Shown here piece after piece: positions 48,773 to 56,039 of a stretch of DNA of 64,000 nucleotides (position 1 is the stretch's first letter; the number at the start of each line of letters is the position of its first letter). The notes beneath the pieces were generated by a model. It was not told where the DNA came from. It was given only the letters and a program-made list of their open reading frames with translations, and did not search any database. Source of the DNA: Mycobacterium sp. MYCO198283 (GTDB lineage Bacteria > Actinomycetota > Actinomycetes > Mycobacteriales > Mycobacteriaceae); assembly GCF_021213805.1 (NCBI RefSeq), contig NZ_JAJQJI010000001.1, forward strand, positions 503,944 through 567,943, given 5' to 3'. The translations under genes and the position numbers were made by a program.

Positions 48773-50017
48773 ATGCCCGACAGCACCCGCCAGTGGTTCA
48801 CCTTCATCGCCGCGAAGGCCGACACCAGCAAGGACAGCAAGCGGGCGACGCTGCACATCTACGACGTGATCGGCGCTGACCTGTTCTTCGGCGGCGTCGA
48901 CGTCAACGAGTGCGTCGCCCTGATCGAGGGCCTCGACGACGACACCGAGCTCGACGTGCGGATCAACTCTCCCGGCGGCGCGGCGTGGGACGGCCTGGCG
49001 CTGGCGAACGCGATCATGCGCCACCCCGGCAAGACCACCACGCACGTCGACGGGCTTGCCGCGTCGGCCGCGTCGCTGATCGCGCTGGCCGGCGACGACG
49101 TCGTCATCTCCAAGTACGGGCAGATGATGCTGCACAACGCCCGCGGCGGCCTGTACGGCACCGCCGAGGAGCTCACCGCCGCGGCCAAGCAGCTCGACAA
49201 GCTCAACGGGTCGATGGCGGCGTTCTACGCCGACCGCGCCGGCGGTGACACCGCGGTGTGGGCGCGGGCGATGAAGCGTGAGACCTGGTACGACGCCGCC
49301 GAGGCGAAAGACGCCGGCCTGGCTACCGAGATCGACGAATCCGGCAAGCGCGACGAGGTCGAGGCCGCCGCCGCGGCGTCGATCGCGAAGGCCGCCGCGC
49401 TGTTCAAGTACGCAGGCCGTCAGGCCGCCCCCGCACCGTCGGCGCGGGTAGAGGACGGGCCCACGGGCCCCGACACCAAAGGAGGGGCCTCCGTGGCTAC
49501 CAGCAAGACTGTCCTCGACGCTCTCGGATTGCCCGAGGACGCCACCGATGAGGAAGTGACCGCCAAGATCGCCGAGCTGAACAAGGGCGGCGACGGCACC
49601 GGTGCGGCGGGCGGCGCGCAGCCCGACGACGACAAGGTCGACGCGGCCGAGGTCAAGCAGCTCACCGACGCTGCCGCCAAGCTCGGCCTGACGATCATCG
49701 ATCCCGGCACGCTGGCTGCGCTGCAGGCCAACTCGGAGCTCGGCGCGAAGGCGCACGCCAAGCTCGAAACGCAGCGCATCACCGCCGCCGTCGACGCCGC
49801 CATCGGCCTCGGCAAGATCCCGCCGGCGCGCCGCGACCACTTCGTCGCGCTGATGCGCGCCGACGAGGTCGGCACCACCAAGCTCCTCGCCGAAATCCCG
49901 GCGGAGACCGCGGTGCCGATGACCGAACTCGGCCACGCCATGACCCCCGCGGCGCAGGCCGGGTCGGGTGACGGCGACGTCGCCGAGGACCCCAAGTACA
50001 AGGCGTGGCAGGTCTGA
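48773..50017 (+). CDS. Capsid maturation protease (ClpP/S14-like) fused to scaffold domain
   Basis: This 414-residue protein starts with a ClpP-type serine protease. LDVRINSPGGAAWDGLALAN forms the oxyanion region, HVDGLAASAASLIALAGDD carries the nucleophile Ser (ASAAS), and MMLHNARGG carries the His. From about residue 240 it changes to a helical, acidic scaffold domain. The scaffold can also be made alone from an internal start (49493). It shapes and then matures the prohead. Confidence 0.87.
   Translation: MPDSTRQWFTFIAAKADTSKDSKRATLHIYDVIGADLFFGGVDVNECVALIEGLDDDTELDVRINSPGGAAWDGLALANAIMRHPGKTTTHVDGLAASAASLIALAGDDVVISKYGQMMLHNARGGLYGTAEELTAAAKQLDKLNGSMAAFYADRAGGDTAVWARAMKRETWYDAAEAKDAGLATEIDESGKRDEVEAAAAASIAKAAALFKYAGRQAAPAPSARVEDGPTGPDTKGGASVATSKTVLDALGLPEDATDEEVTAKIAELNKGGDGTGAAGGAQPDDDKVDAAEVKQLTDAAAKLGLTIIDPGTLAALQANSELGAKAHAKLETQRITAAVDAAIGLGKIPPARRDHFVALMRADEVGTTKLLAEIPAETAVPMTELGHAMTPAAQAGSGDGDVAEDPKYKAWQV
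49493..50017 (+). CDS. Nested scaffolding protein (internal in-frame start)
   Basis: Inside the protease gene an AAAGGAGG Shine-Dalgarno sequence (49478-49485) stands 7 bases before an in-frame GTG, which would start ATSKTVLDALGLPEDATDEE. The product of 174 residues is the helical scaffold part alone, as in lambda C/Nu3. A site of this strength inside a coding region is unlikely by chance, and the protease domain ends just before it. Confidence 0.72.
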   Translation: MATSKTVLDALGLPEDATDEEVTAKIAELNKGGDGTGAAGGAQPDDDKVDAAEVKQLTDAAAKLGLTIIDPGTLAALQANSELGAKAHAKLETQRITAAVDAAIGLGKIPPARRDHFVALMRADEVGTTKLLAEIPAETAVPMTELGHAMTPAAQAGSGDGDVAEDPKYKAWQV

Positions 50018-50052
50018 CGGGCCGCACGGATCACTGAGGAGGACACCGAACT

Positions 50053-50508
50053 ATGCCCGGAACCATTCAGGTCACCAAGACGGGGCCGCGGACTTACTCG
50101 CCGCTGGCCGGCCAGGTCGTGCGCGGCGGCCGGCTCGTCGAATTCGGCGCCGGCGGCCGCATCCGCGAAGCGCAGGCCGGCACGCTCAAGTACGCCGGGG
50201 TCGCGCTCACCGACGCGATCGCGCCGGAGGACGTGAACACCCAGGCGACCACCGATTCGACGGGGCGGCCGGTGCTCAACACCGCCATCCTGCCGACCAC
50301 GGTCGCCTGCGCGTACGGCGGCGATGAGGTGCCCGTCATCTACGCGGCTAACGCCAATCAGGGCGACCTGCTGGTCGCCGCGGCGAACGGCACGGTCACC
50401 CCGGCCGGCGCCACCCCCGATGCCCGCACGATCGTCGGCCGCTGCACGCAGCCCGGCGGCGTGACCGTCAGCACCAACCCGCGCGGGCTCGCCCGCCTGG
50501 CGATCTGA
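50053..50508 (+). CDS. Capsid decoration protein (DUF2190-like)
   Basis: This 151-residue protein (YSPLAGQVVRGGRLVEFGAGG ... TLKYAGVALTDAI ... VPVIYAANANQGDLLVAAANGTVTPAGATPDARTIVGRC) has the pattern of phage head-stabilising proteins. These are encoded between protease and major capsid genes. It has a clear GAGGA ribosome binding site. Confidence 0.8.
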   Translation: MPGTIQVTKTGPRTYSPLAGQVVRGGRLVEFGAGGRIREAQAGTLKYAGVALTDAIAPEDVNTQATTDSTGRPVLNTAILPTTVACAYGGDEVPVIYAANANQGDLLVAAANGTVTPAGATPDARTIVGRCTQPGGVTVSTNPRGLARLAI

Positions 50509-50539
50509 CCCCACCCGGTCGAGACAGGAGACGAAAGAC

Positions 50540-51478
50540 ATGCCCACTGGAGTCGTGAGCATCAGCGACGGACCGCGCACCACCGTCGCGGACCTCATCG
50601 GTTCGCCGATGATGGTGCCGACCAAGCAGAAGGAGCTGATGACGAATGTGTTCATCAGCGAATCGATTCTGCGCAACGTCGGCGGCAACCCCGCCGGGCT
50701 GGTCGGCTACACCGAAGGCGACCCGACGTTCCTCGTCGGCGACGTCGAGGACGTGGCCGAGTTCGCCGAGATCCCCGTCACCTACGGGGAGATGGGCGTG
50801 CCGCGCGTGGCGATCGCCAACAAGCGGGGCCTCGGCATCCGGATCTCCCGCGAGATGCGCGACGAGAACCGCATCGGCGCCGTCAACAAGCAGATGACGC
50901 AGCTGCGGAACACGTTCGTGCGCGCCGACGACCGGGCGGCGCGCGCGCTGCTGCTGTCGAACGCGGTCCCGACGATGCCGGTGGCGAACGCGTGGGACAC
51001 CGCGAACGGCAACCCGCGCATCGACCTGGCGCTCGCCATCAAGGAGGTGTCGTTCGCGACGCCGACCGGCAGCGTCGCCAGCGCCGAGGAGTGGGCCGGT
51101 TTCCAGCCCGACACCATCGTGCTCAACCCGGGCATCCTGCCGGTGCTCCTCGACAACGAGAAGTTTCTGAAGGTGTACAACGGGGCCACCGCCGGCGACA
51201 GCCCGCTGCTGACCGGTCAGCTGCCCGGCTCGATCTTCGGCCGCACCATCATCGGGTCGCTGTCCTTCCCTGAGGACCGCATCCTGGTGTGCGAGCGCGG
51301 CACCATCGGGTTCTACTCCGACACCCGGCCGCTGGAATTCACCGGCGTGTACCCGGAGGGCAACGGCCCCAACGGCGGACCAACCGAGACGTGGCGCTCG
51401 GACGTCACCCACAAGCGGGCCATGGCCCTCGACCAGCCCAAGGCCGGTATCTGGCTGACGGGCCTGGTGACCCCGTGA
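50540..51478 (+). CDS. Major capsid protein
   Basis: This 312-residue protein has the HK97-type layout expected here: EYAEIPV-like strand VAEFAEIPVTYGEM, the spine helix region (RIGAVNKQMTQLRNTFVRADDRAARALLL), and the P-domain strand segment SIFGRTIIGSLSFPEDRILVCERG. It forms the icosahedral shell. The next gene overlaps it by 4 bases. Confidence 0.85.
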   Translation: MPTGVVSISDGPRTTVADLIGSPMMVPTKQKELMTNVFISESILRNVGGNPAGLVGYTEGDPTFLVGDVEDVAEFAEIPVTYGEMGVPRVAIANKRGLGIRISREMRDENRIGAVNKQMTQLRNTFVRADDRAARALLLSNAVPTMPVANAWDTANGNPRIDLALAIKEVSFATPTGSVASAEEWAGFQPDTIVLNPGILPVLLDNEKFLKVYNGATAGDSPLLTGQLPGSIFGRTIIGSLSFPEDRILVCERGTIGFYSDTRPLEFTGVYPEGNGPNGGPTETWRSDVTHKRAMALDQPKAGIWLTGLVTP

Positions 51479-52050
51479 GCGCCCCGAAGGCCGGCACCTA
51501 CGTGCTGGCGGGCGCCGCGTTCTACCGCACCGAGGGCGACGGCGACGACGCCGTGCGGCGCCGCTACAAGCGCGGCGACCGGGTGCAGCTGTCGAAGGCC
51601 GAAGCCGCCCGGCTCGCGGTGCCGACGCGGCTCGCCCCGGCCGCGTTCGTGCCGGCCTCCGACGACGTCCAAGTCGTACCGGGCGATGACCTGATCAGCT
51701 CGCCGCACCCGGCGGTCAACCGGGTCAGCGAGGCCAATCAGCTCGTCGCCGAGGCGAACACCGGCCTGAACACCGTCACCGAGGGCGGCGCGGTGCTCAG
51801 CGCCGATCAGGTCGCCAGCGAGGTGTCGGCGCCGCTGGTGACCGGTGCGGGCGCAGGGAACGTCGTCCCGGTGGGCGACGTGTCCGGTGCGGCCCCGTCG
51901 CCAGTCACCGATAGCGGCGCGCCGGCCAAGAGCGCCACCCTCGACGCGTGGAAGGCGCACGCGGTGAAGGTCGGCGCGGTCACCGAGGCAGAGGCCGGCG
52001 ACATGACCAAGCCGCAGCTGCAGGAGGCCGTGGCCCGCAAGGCCCGGTAG
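51475..52050 (+). CDS. Head-associated hypothetical protein with SAP/Rho-N-like C-terminus
   Basis: This 191-residue protein starts with a beta-rich part (GTYVLAGAAFYRTEGDGDDAVRRRYKRGDRVQLSKAEAARLA). After an Ala/Val/Gly linker it ends in TLDAWKAHAVKVGAVTEAEAGDMTKPQLQEAVARKAR, a short helix-extended-helix motif often found at the ends of phage structural proteins. Confidence 0.6.
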   Translation: MSAPKAGTYVLAGAAFYRTEGDGDDAVRRRYKRGDRVQLSKAEAARLAVPTRLAPAAFVPASDDVQVVPGDDLISSPHPAVNRVSEANQLVAEANTGLNTVTEGGAVLSADQVASEVSAPLVTGAGAGNVVPVGDVSGAAPSPVTDSGAPAKSATLDAWKAHAVKVGAVTEAEAGDMTKPQLQEAVARKAR

Positions 52051-52078
52051 GCACTGGCACCAGGAGGAGCCCGACCGA

Positions 52079-52543
52079 GTGGACACCCAACCGTTCCTCA
52101 CGGCCGCAGAGTTCGCGCAGCTGATCGCTCCGCGGGTGCTGACGGCCGGTGAAACGGCGCTCGTCGGGCTCCTCGTCCAGGCCGCCGCGGACTGGATCCG
52201 CGACCCGTCGCGGCGGCCGGGCCTGGCGCGCACCGACCCGCTGGGCGCCACGCAGGCCAAGCTCATCACCTACGAGGTCGTGAGCGCGGCGCTCGGCGCC
52301 GCGGGCGTCGACCCGCAGCTCGGCCCGCGGGTGCGGCAGGTGATGAGCAACACCGACGGCCGCCAGCTGTCGGTCACCTACGCCGACGCCGCGCGACTCC
52401 TCGAATTCGACGACCGGCACCTCGCGGCGCTCGGCCTATCGACCTCAGCCGCGCCGCAGGCGTTCTTCGGCAACGACCGCACCGGCGCCTACGGCGCGTC
52501 GTTCGCCGACGCGTTCACCGAGCCCGGACCGAGGCGGTGGTAG
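52079..52543 (+). CDS. Head-to-tail adaptor
   Basis: This 154-residue protein is helical (FLTAAEFAQLIAPRVLTAGETALVGLLVQAAADWIRD ... KLITYEVVSAALGA), with a later beta hairpin, as in HK97 gp6/SPP1 gp15-type adaptors. It starts with GTG. It sits directly after the capsid genes, where adaptors are expected. Confidence 0.72.
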   Translation: MDTQPFLTAAEFAQLIAPRVLTAGETALVGLLVQAAADWIRDPSRRPGLARTDPLGATQAKLITYEVVSAALGAAGVDPQLGPRVRQVMSNTDGRQLSVTYADAARLLEFDDRHLAALGLSTSAAPQAFFGNDRTGAYGASFADAFTEPGPRRW

Positions 52544-53247
52544 TGACCTCACCGCTGAACCTGCTGACCGCTCTCGGCCCGGACACCGTGGAGCTGGTCC
52601 GCCGCGTCCCCGTCACCGCCGGCACCCCGCCGGCACCGGTGCTCGACGCATGGAACCGCCCGCAGGTCACGAACGTCTACCTGACCAAGCACGGCTGCTC
52701 GTTCACCGTCACCGGTGGCACCGAGGAGGTGGCGGGGTCGACCATCGCGGTGCTCGACGCGACCGGCGCGCTGCCCGTCGACGCCGACACCGAGGCGCTC
52801 GCGCCCGGCGACGCGATCCGCTTCCAGGGCCGGGTGTTCGAGCTCACCACCCCCGGCGTGCGGCACGACGGCCCGCTCGGCCGGCCTAGCCACGTACGGG
52901 TGTTCGCCCGGTGGGCAGGTGAGGCCGGGCTCGGCGAGCAGGTCACCGTGATACCTGCCGGCGGCCGCCACGACGGCGTCGTCAGCCCCGACGGCGCCCC
53001 CATCGCGCTGATCGCCCGGGCGGTCATGCCCGGCAACACAACCGTGCGGTACCGCGACAGCAGCGCCGCCGCGGTCACCGCCGACTTCACCGTGGTGCTC
53101 GACGTCGACGCGCCGGTCAACGACGGCGACTGGCTGATTGTCCGCGGCCGCGAGTGCCGGGCGGTCATCGAGCGGCAGGAATCGCAGTGGGCGGCCCGCC
53201 GCGAGCTGGTCGTGCTGGCGCAGTACCGCGGCGGAGGGCGGACCTGA
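52543..53247 (+). CDS. Head-to-tail stopper with extra domain
   Basis: This 234-residue protein has a first half that is beta-rich like SPP1 gp16-type stoppers (ALAPGDAIRFQGRVFELTTPGVRHDGPLGRPSHVRVFARW). The second half (VTVIPAGGRHDGVVSPDGAPIALIARAVMPGN ...) looks like an added beta domain. The GTG at 52543 overlaps the preceding stop; a GTG at 52537 is the alternative. Confidence 0.68.
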   Translation: MTSPLNLLTALGPDTVELVRRVPVTAGTPPAPVLDAWNRPQVTNVYLTKHGCSFTVTGGTEEVAGSTIAVLDATGALPVDADTEALAPGDAIRFQGRVFELTTPGVRHDGPLGRPSHVRVFARWAGEAGLGEQVTVIPAGGRHDGVVSPDGAPIALIARAVMPGNTTVRYRDSSAAAVTADFTVVLDVDAPVNDGDWLIVRGRECRAVIERQESQWAARRELVVLAQYRGGGRT

Positions 53248-53498
53248 TGGCGCCGCGCCGCCGCAAGGAGGGCTTCGTCCGCGACGCGAAAGCCATCGGC
53301 CGGATCGCCCGGCAGGACCGCGGCCTCAAGGCGTTCATCCACGACATCGCCGCCCAGGGCGCCGAACGCGCTGGCGGGCACGTCGAGGACTACGTCACCG
53401 ACCGGTCGGTGTCCGCCGTCGTCGTCGGCGCCGAAGACCAGGCGAAAGACGGCGCCGCCACCAAGGCCGCCGGCGAACTCGGCTGGCCGATCCGATGA
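53247..53498 (+). CDS. Neck/head-closure protein (HK97 gp10-like position)
   Basis: This 83-residue protein starts basic (MAPRRRKEGFVRDAKAIGRI) and contains LKAFIHDIAAQGAERAGGHVEDYVTDRSVSAVVVGAED. That pattern fits small neck proteins between stopper and tail terminator. It overlaps both neighbours. Confidence 0.65.
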   Translation: MAPRRRKEGFVRDAKAIGRIARQDRGLKAFIHDIAAQGAERAGGHVEDYVTDRSVSAVVVGAEDQAKDGAATKAAGELGWPIR

Positions 53499-53926
53499 GC
53501 GGGCTGTGGGTGCAGGCCGACCCGGTGCCCGCCGTGCTGGCGCGGCTGCGGCACTTCTTCATGCTTCCGTCCACGATCGCCGAACTCGGCGGCGCGTGCC
53601 GCGTCGAGGACGGCCAGGACGGAATCCCCGACACCTGGTCCCTACGCACCGACCCACCCCTCGTCACCGTGTTCGACGACGGGGGTCCCGTCACCTACCC
53701 CTACAAGCGCGACCCAACCATCAGGGTGCTCGTGCGGGCCCGCGGATCGCGTCTGGCGATCCGCGTTGCTGCCCTCGCGGACGGCTATCTTCGCGCGCAT
53801 CTACCCGATGGAATGGCAACTATCCGGCGTGGTGGCTCGGCTTTCGTGACGACACGAGATCCGGACACCGGAGCGGACCTCGCTTCGTTCACCCTGCCGG
53901 CGGTTGTCCCGACGATCGAGTACTAG
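53495..53926 (+). CDS. Tail terminator protein
   Basis: This 143-residue protein (DPVPAVLARLRHFFMLPSTIAEL ... VLVRARGSRLAIRVAALADGYLRAHLP) is an alpha/beta protein in the place of the tail terminator, just before the major tail gene. Assignment is by order and size. Confidence 0.68.
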   Translation: MSGLWVQADPVPAVLARLRHFFMLPSTIAELGGACRVEDGQDGIPDTWSLRTDPPLVTVFDDGGPVTYPYKRDPTIRVLVRARGSRLAIRVAALADGYLRAHLPDGMATIRRGGSAFVTTRDPDTGADLASFTLPAVVPTIEY

Positions 53927-53942
53927 ACAAGGAGCAACGCCG

Positions 53943-54485
53943 ATGGCCGGCAACCCCGCAAACGTGTCGAAGCGCCTCTTCTCCGAGGCTGACGTCCTGA
54001 TCTACCCGAACGCCGTGCTGGCATCGGCCGACATCCCGGCCGCGGTCACCGACCCGTTCCCGAACACCACCGGCAAGTGGGAGTTCCTCGGCCTGCTGGT
54101 CGGCGACGCCGGCATCGAGCAGTCCCGGCAGTGGGACGAGACCGAGATCCCCGCCTGGGGGTACGGCACGATCATCGTCGCGAGCAAGGACTTCTCGCAC
54201 ACCACCACGGTGTCGGCTCTGGAGGACAACCCCACGGTGCAGAAGATCCTGTGGCCGGGCTCGACCGACACCAGCATCGTGGTGCCGCAGCCGCTGCACG
54301 CGTTCTTCGCGATCGAGAAGCGCACCGCCGCCGCCCAGGTGAACCGGCTGATCTCGACGATGCCGGGCCGGTTCTGGTCGGAGACCATCACCGACGCCGA
54401 GGGCAACGCGGCGCCGCGCGAGATCACCATCCGCGTGTTCCCGAACTCCGCCAAGGAGCTCTACAAGGCGCAGAAGAGCGCCTAA
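53943..54485 (+). CDS. Major tail (tube) protein
   Basis: This 180-residue protein starts MAGNPANVSKRLFSEADVLI and contains WEFLGLLVGDAGIEQSRQWDETEIPAWGYGTIIVASKDF. It matches mycobacteriophage major tail subunits. An AAGGAG site precedes the ATG. It polymerises into the tail tube. Confidence 0.82.
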   Translation: MAGNPANVSKRLFSEADVLIYPNAVLASADIPAAVTDPFPNTTGKWEFLGLLVGDAGIEQSRQWDETEIPAWGYGTIIVASKDFSHTTTVSALEDNPTVQKILWPGSTDTSIVVPQPLHAFFAIEKRTAAAQVNRLISTMPGRFWSETITDAEGNAAPREITIRVFPNSAKELYKAQKSA

Positions 54486-54514
54486 CCACCACGGACTGAA
54501 GGAGAGAAGGAATC

Positions 54515-54880
54515 GTGCAGACGGTCAAGGCAAAGAAGGCGCTCCCCGGTTACACCGAGGGGTCGGTGTTCCAGGTCGACGAAAACTCCGCCGCGGTGCT
54601 CAAGGAGCGCGGCGACGTCGAATTCGTCGAGGACTCTGCGCTGACGGCGGCGGGCGGCGCGTTCAACGTGAACACCAGCCGCAACGGCGCGGTCACCCAG
54701 CTCGTCGAGGCCGACCCGCCTCCGACGGCGCCGGCCGGCGTCACCCGCAACAGCAAGCACGCCGACCTCGTCGAGGCGGCCAAGGCGGCGAAGGTCACCG
54801 GCGACGACGGGCAGCCGCTCGACGACGCCGCGGTCGAGGCGCTGACCAAGGCCGAGCTCGCCGACAAGCTCGGCCTGTAA
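54515..54880 (+). CDS. Tail-associated hypothetical protein
   Basis: This 121-residue protein starts MQTVKAKKALPGYTEGSVFQVDENSAAVLKERGDVEFVED. It ends in ADLVEAAKAAKVTGDDGQPLDDAAVEALTKAELADKLGL, the same sort of SAP-like helical end as the protein at 51475-52050. The role is unknown. Confidence 0.6.
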   Translation: MQTVKAKKALPGYTEGSVFQVDENSAAVLKERGDVEFVEDSALTAAGGAFNVNTSRNGAVTQLVEADPPPTAPAGVTRNSKHADLVEAAKAAKVTGDDGQPLDDAAVEALTKAELADKLGL

Positions 54881-54886
54881 CCGGCG

Positions 54887-55627
54887 GTGCCGAGCGACGC
54901 CGCTCGGCTGGAAGCGCAAGGCGCCACCGACGCCGGGGTGCTGTTCCGCGGCCGCGTGATCAGGGTGCCGCTGTCTCTCGACGAGTGGCCGCTCGCCCTG
55001 ATCCGCGGCGCCCGCTGGGTCGAGGCCGTCGACGCGCTCCTGGCCGGCCAGTCACCGGGCAGCGCCAACCCGCTCATCGATGACTACCGCGAGCTGTCCG
55101 ACGCGATGGCCGCCGCGGTCGGCGTGGCCCGGCTACCGGAGAAACCCGACGCCCCCGACCAGTGGTTCGGCGACATCCCGCAGCTGCTGCGGCTCCTCCA
55201 CGACCAGGAGGAGGACGTCGAGCTCGACCTGCGCCGCATCGGCGTCGACTACCGCGACCGGTTCCGCGGCACCCTCACGCTCCGCCAGATCTGGGTGTAC
55301 ATCCGCCGGTCGCTGTCGACGTCGGCGATCGCGGTCGGCGACAACGACGGCAAACACGTCTGGACAGAATCCGACTTCATCAGGGCGTCGAACTACCAGG
55401 CCCTCACCGGACAGATCTATCCCGGCCGGCCACTCAAACCGGAGGAACGCGAGCGGGCCATCGAAGCTATGCAAGCGCAGGCCGCCCACGTCGCTAAGTT
55501 GAGGGAACGCCAGGCCCACTACCAGCCGCAACCGCCGCCTGCGGCCGCACCGGGCCTACCCGCAGCAATGCAGGAGGCGGTAGCCAACCGGCGGCGCGAA
55601 CTAGGAGAGACCGACTCGCATGGCTAA
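54887..55627 (+). CDS. Tail assembly chaperone, continuous G-T fusion
   Basis: This 246-residue protein has an N-terminal part (GVLFRGRVIRVPLSLDEWPLALIRGARWVEAVDALLAGQ) that looks like the G-type chaperone domain. The following part (LLRLLHDQEEDVELDLRRIGVDYRDRFRGTLTLRQIWVYIRRS) looks like the T extension. In most siphophages these are joined by a programmed frameshift; here one frame encodes both. It overlaps the next gene by 8 bases. Confidence 0.72.
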   Translation: MPSDAARLEAQGATDAGVLFRGRVIRVPLSLDEWPLALIRGARWVEAVDALLAGQSPGSANPLIDDYRELSDAMAAAVGVARLPEKPDAPDQWFGDIPQLLRLLHDQEEDVELDLRRIGVDYRDRFRGTLTLRQIWVYIRRSLSTSAIAVGDNDGKHVWTESDFIRASNYQALTGQIYPGRPLKPEERERAIEAMQAQAAHVAKLRERQAHYQPQPPPAAAPGLPAAMQEAVANRRRELGETDSHG

Positions 55628-55925
55628 GAGCAACACCGCCGTCCAGGCCGTCCCCGACGCGCCCACCGAGACGCCCGAGGACCTCAACAGCGCCGTCGTC
55701 ACCCTCGAATGGAAGGGCGAGACTTTCACGCTGCCCAAGCGGCGGGGCCGCTGGCCGATTCGCGCGGCGCGGGAGTTCGGCCGCGAGAACTACTTCGAGG
55801 CGATCATCGCGCTGATCGGGGAAGACGGCTACGACCGGCTCGAATGGGTGTGCCCGTACGTCGACGACATCAACGACTTCGCCGACTACGCCGGCCGCAC
55901 GATCAACACCGAATGCGTGCCGTAA
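55620..55925 (+). CDS. Second, G-like tail assembly chaperone
   Basis: This 101-residue protein contains VVTLEWKGETFTLPKRRGRWPIRAAREFGRENYFEAIIALIG. It resembles the first domain of the preceding gene in length and pattern. It lies just before the tape-measure gene, as chaperones do. The 114-base gap after it (55926-56039) holds no gene. Confidence 0.68.
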   Translation: MAKSNTAVQAVPDAPTETPEDLNSAVVTLEWKGETFTLPKRRGRWPIRAAREFGRENYFEAIIALIGEDGYDRLEWVCPYVDDINDFADYAGRTINTECVP

Positions 55926-56039
55926 CCCCCACCTGAAGGCGCCGGCCGCCTGCCCACTTCACCCCCTCCCTCACCCCCCACACCTCGACCCGCCCGAGAG
56001 AGCAGACACCACCGACGCGATCCCTGAAGGCGGTGACGG

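Noticed and set aside
55600..55640. A programmed -1 frameshift between the two tail chaperone genes
   Set aside because: The first gene is complete in one frame, the second has its own ATG, and I see no X-XXY-YYZ slippery sequence at the overlap.
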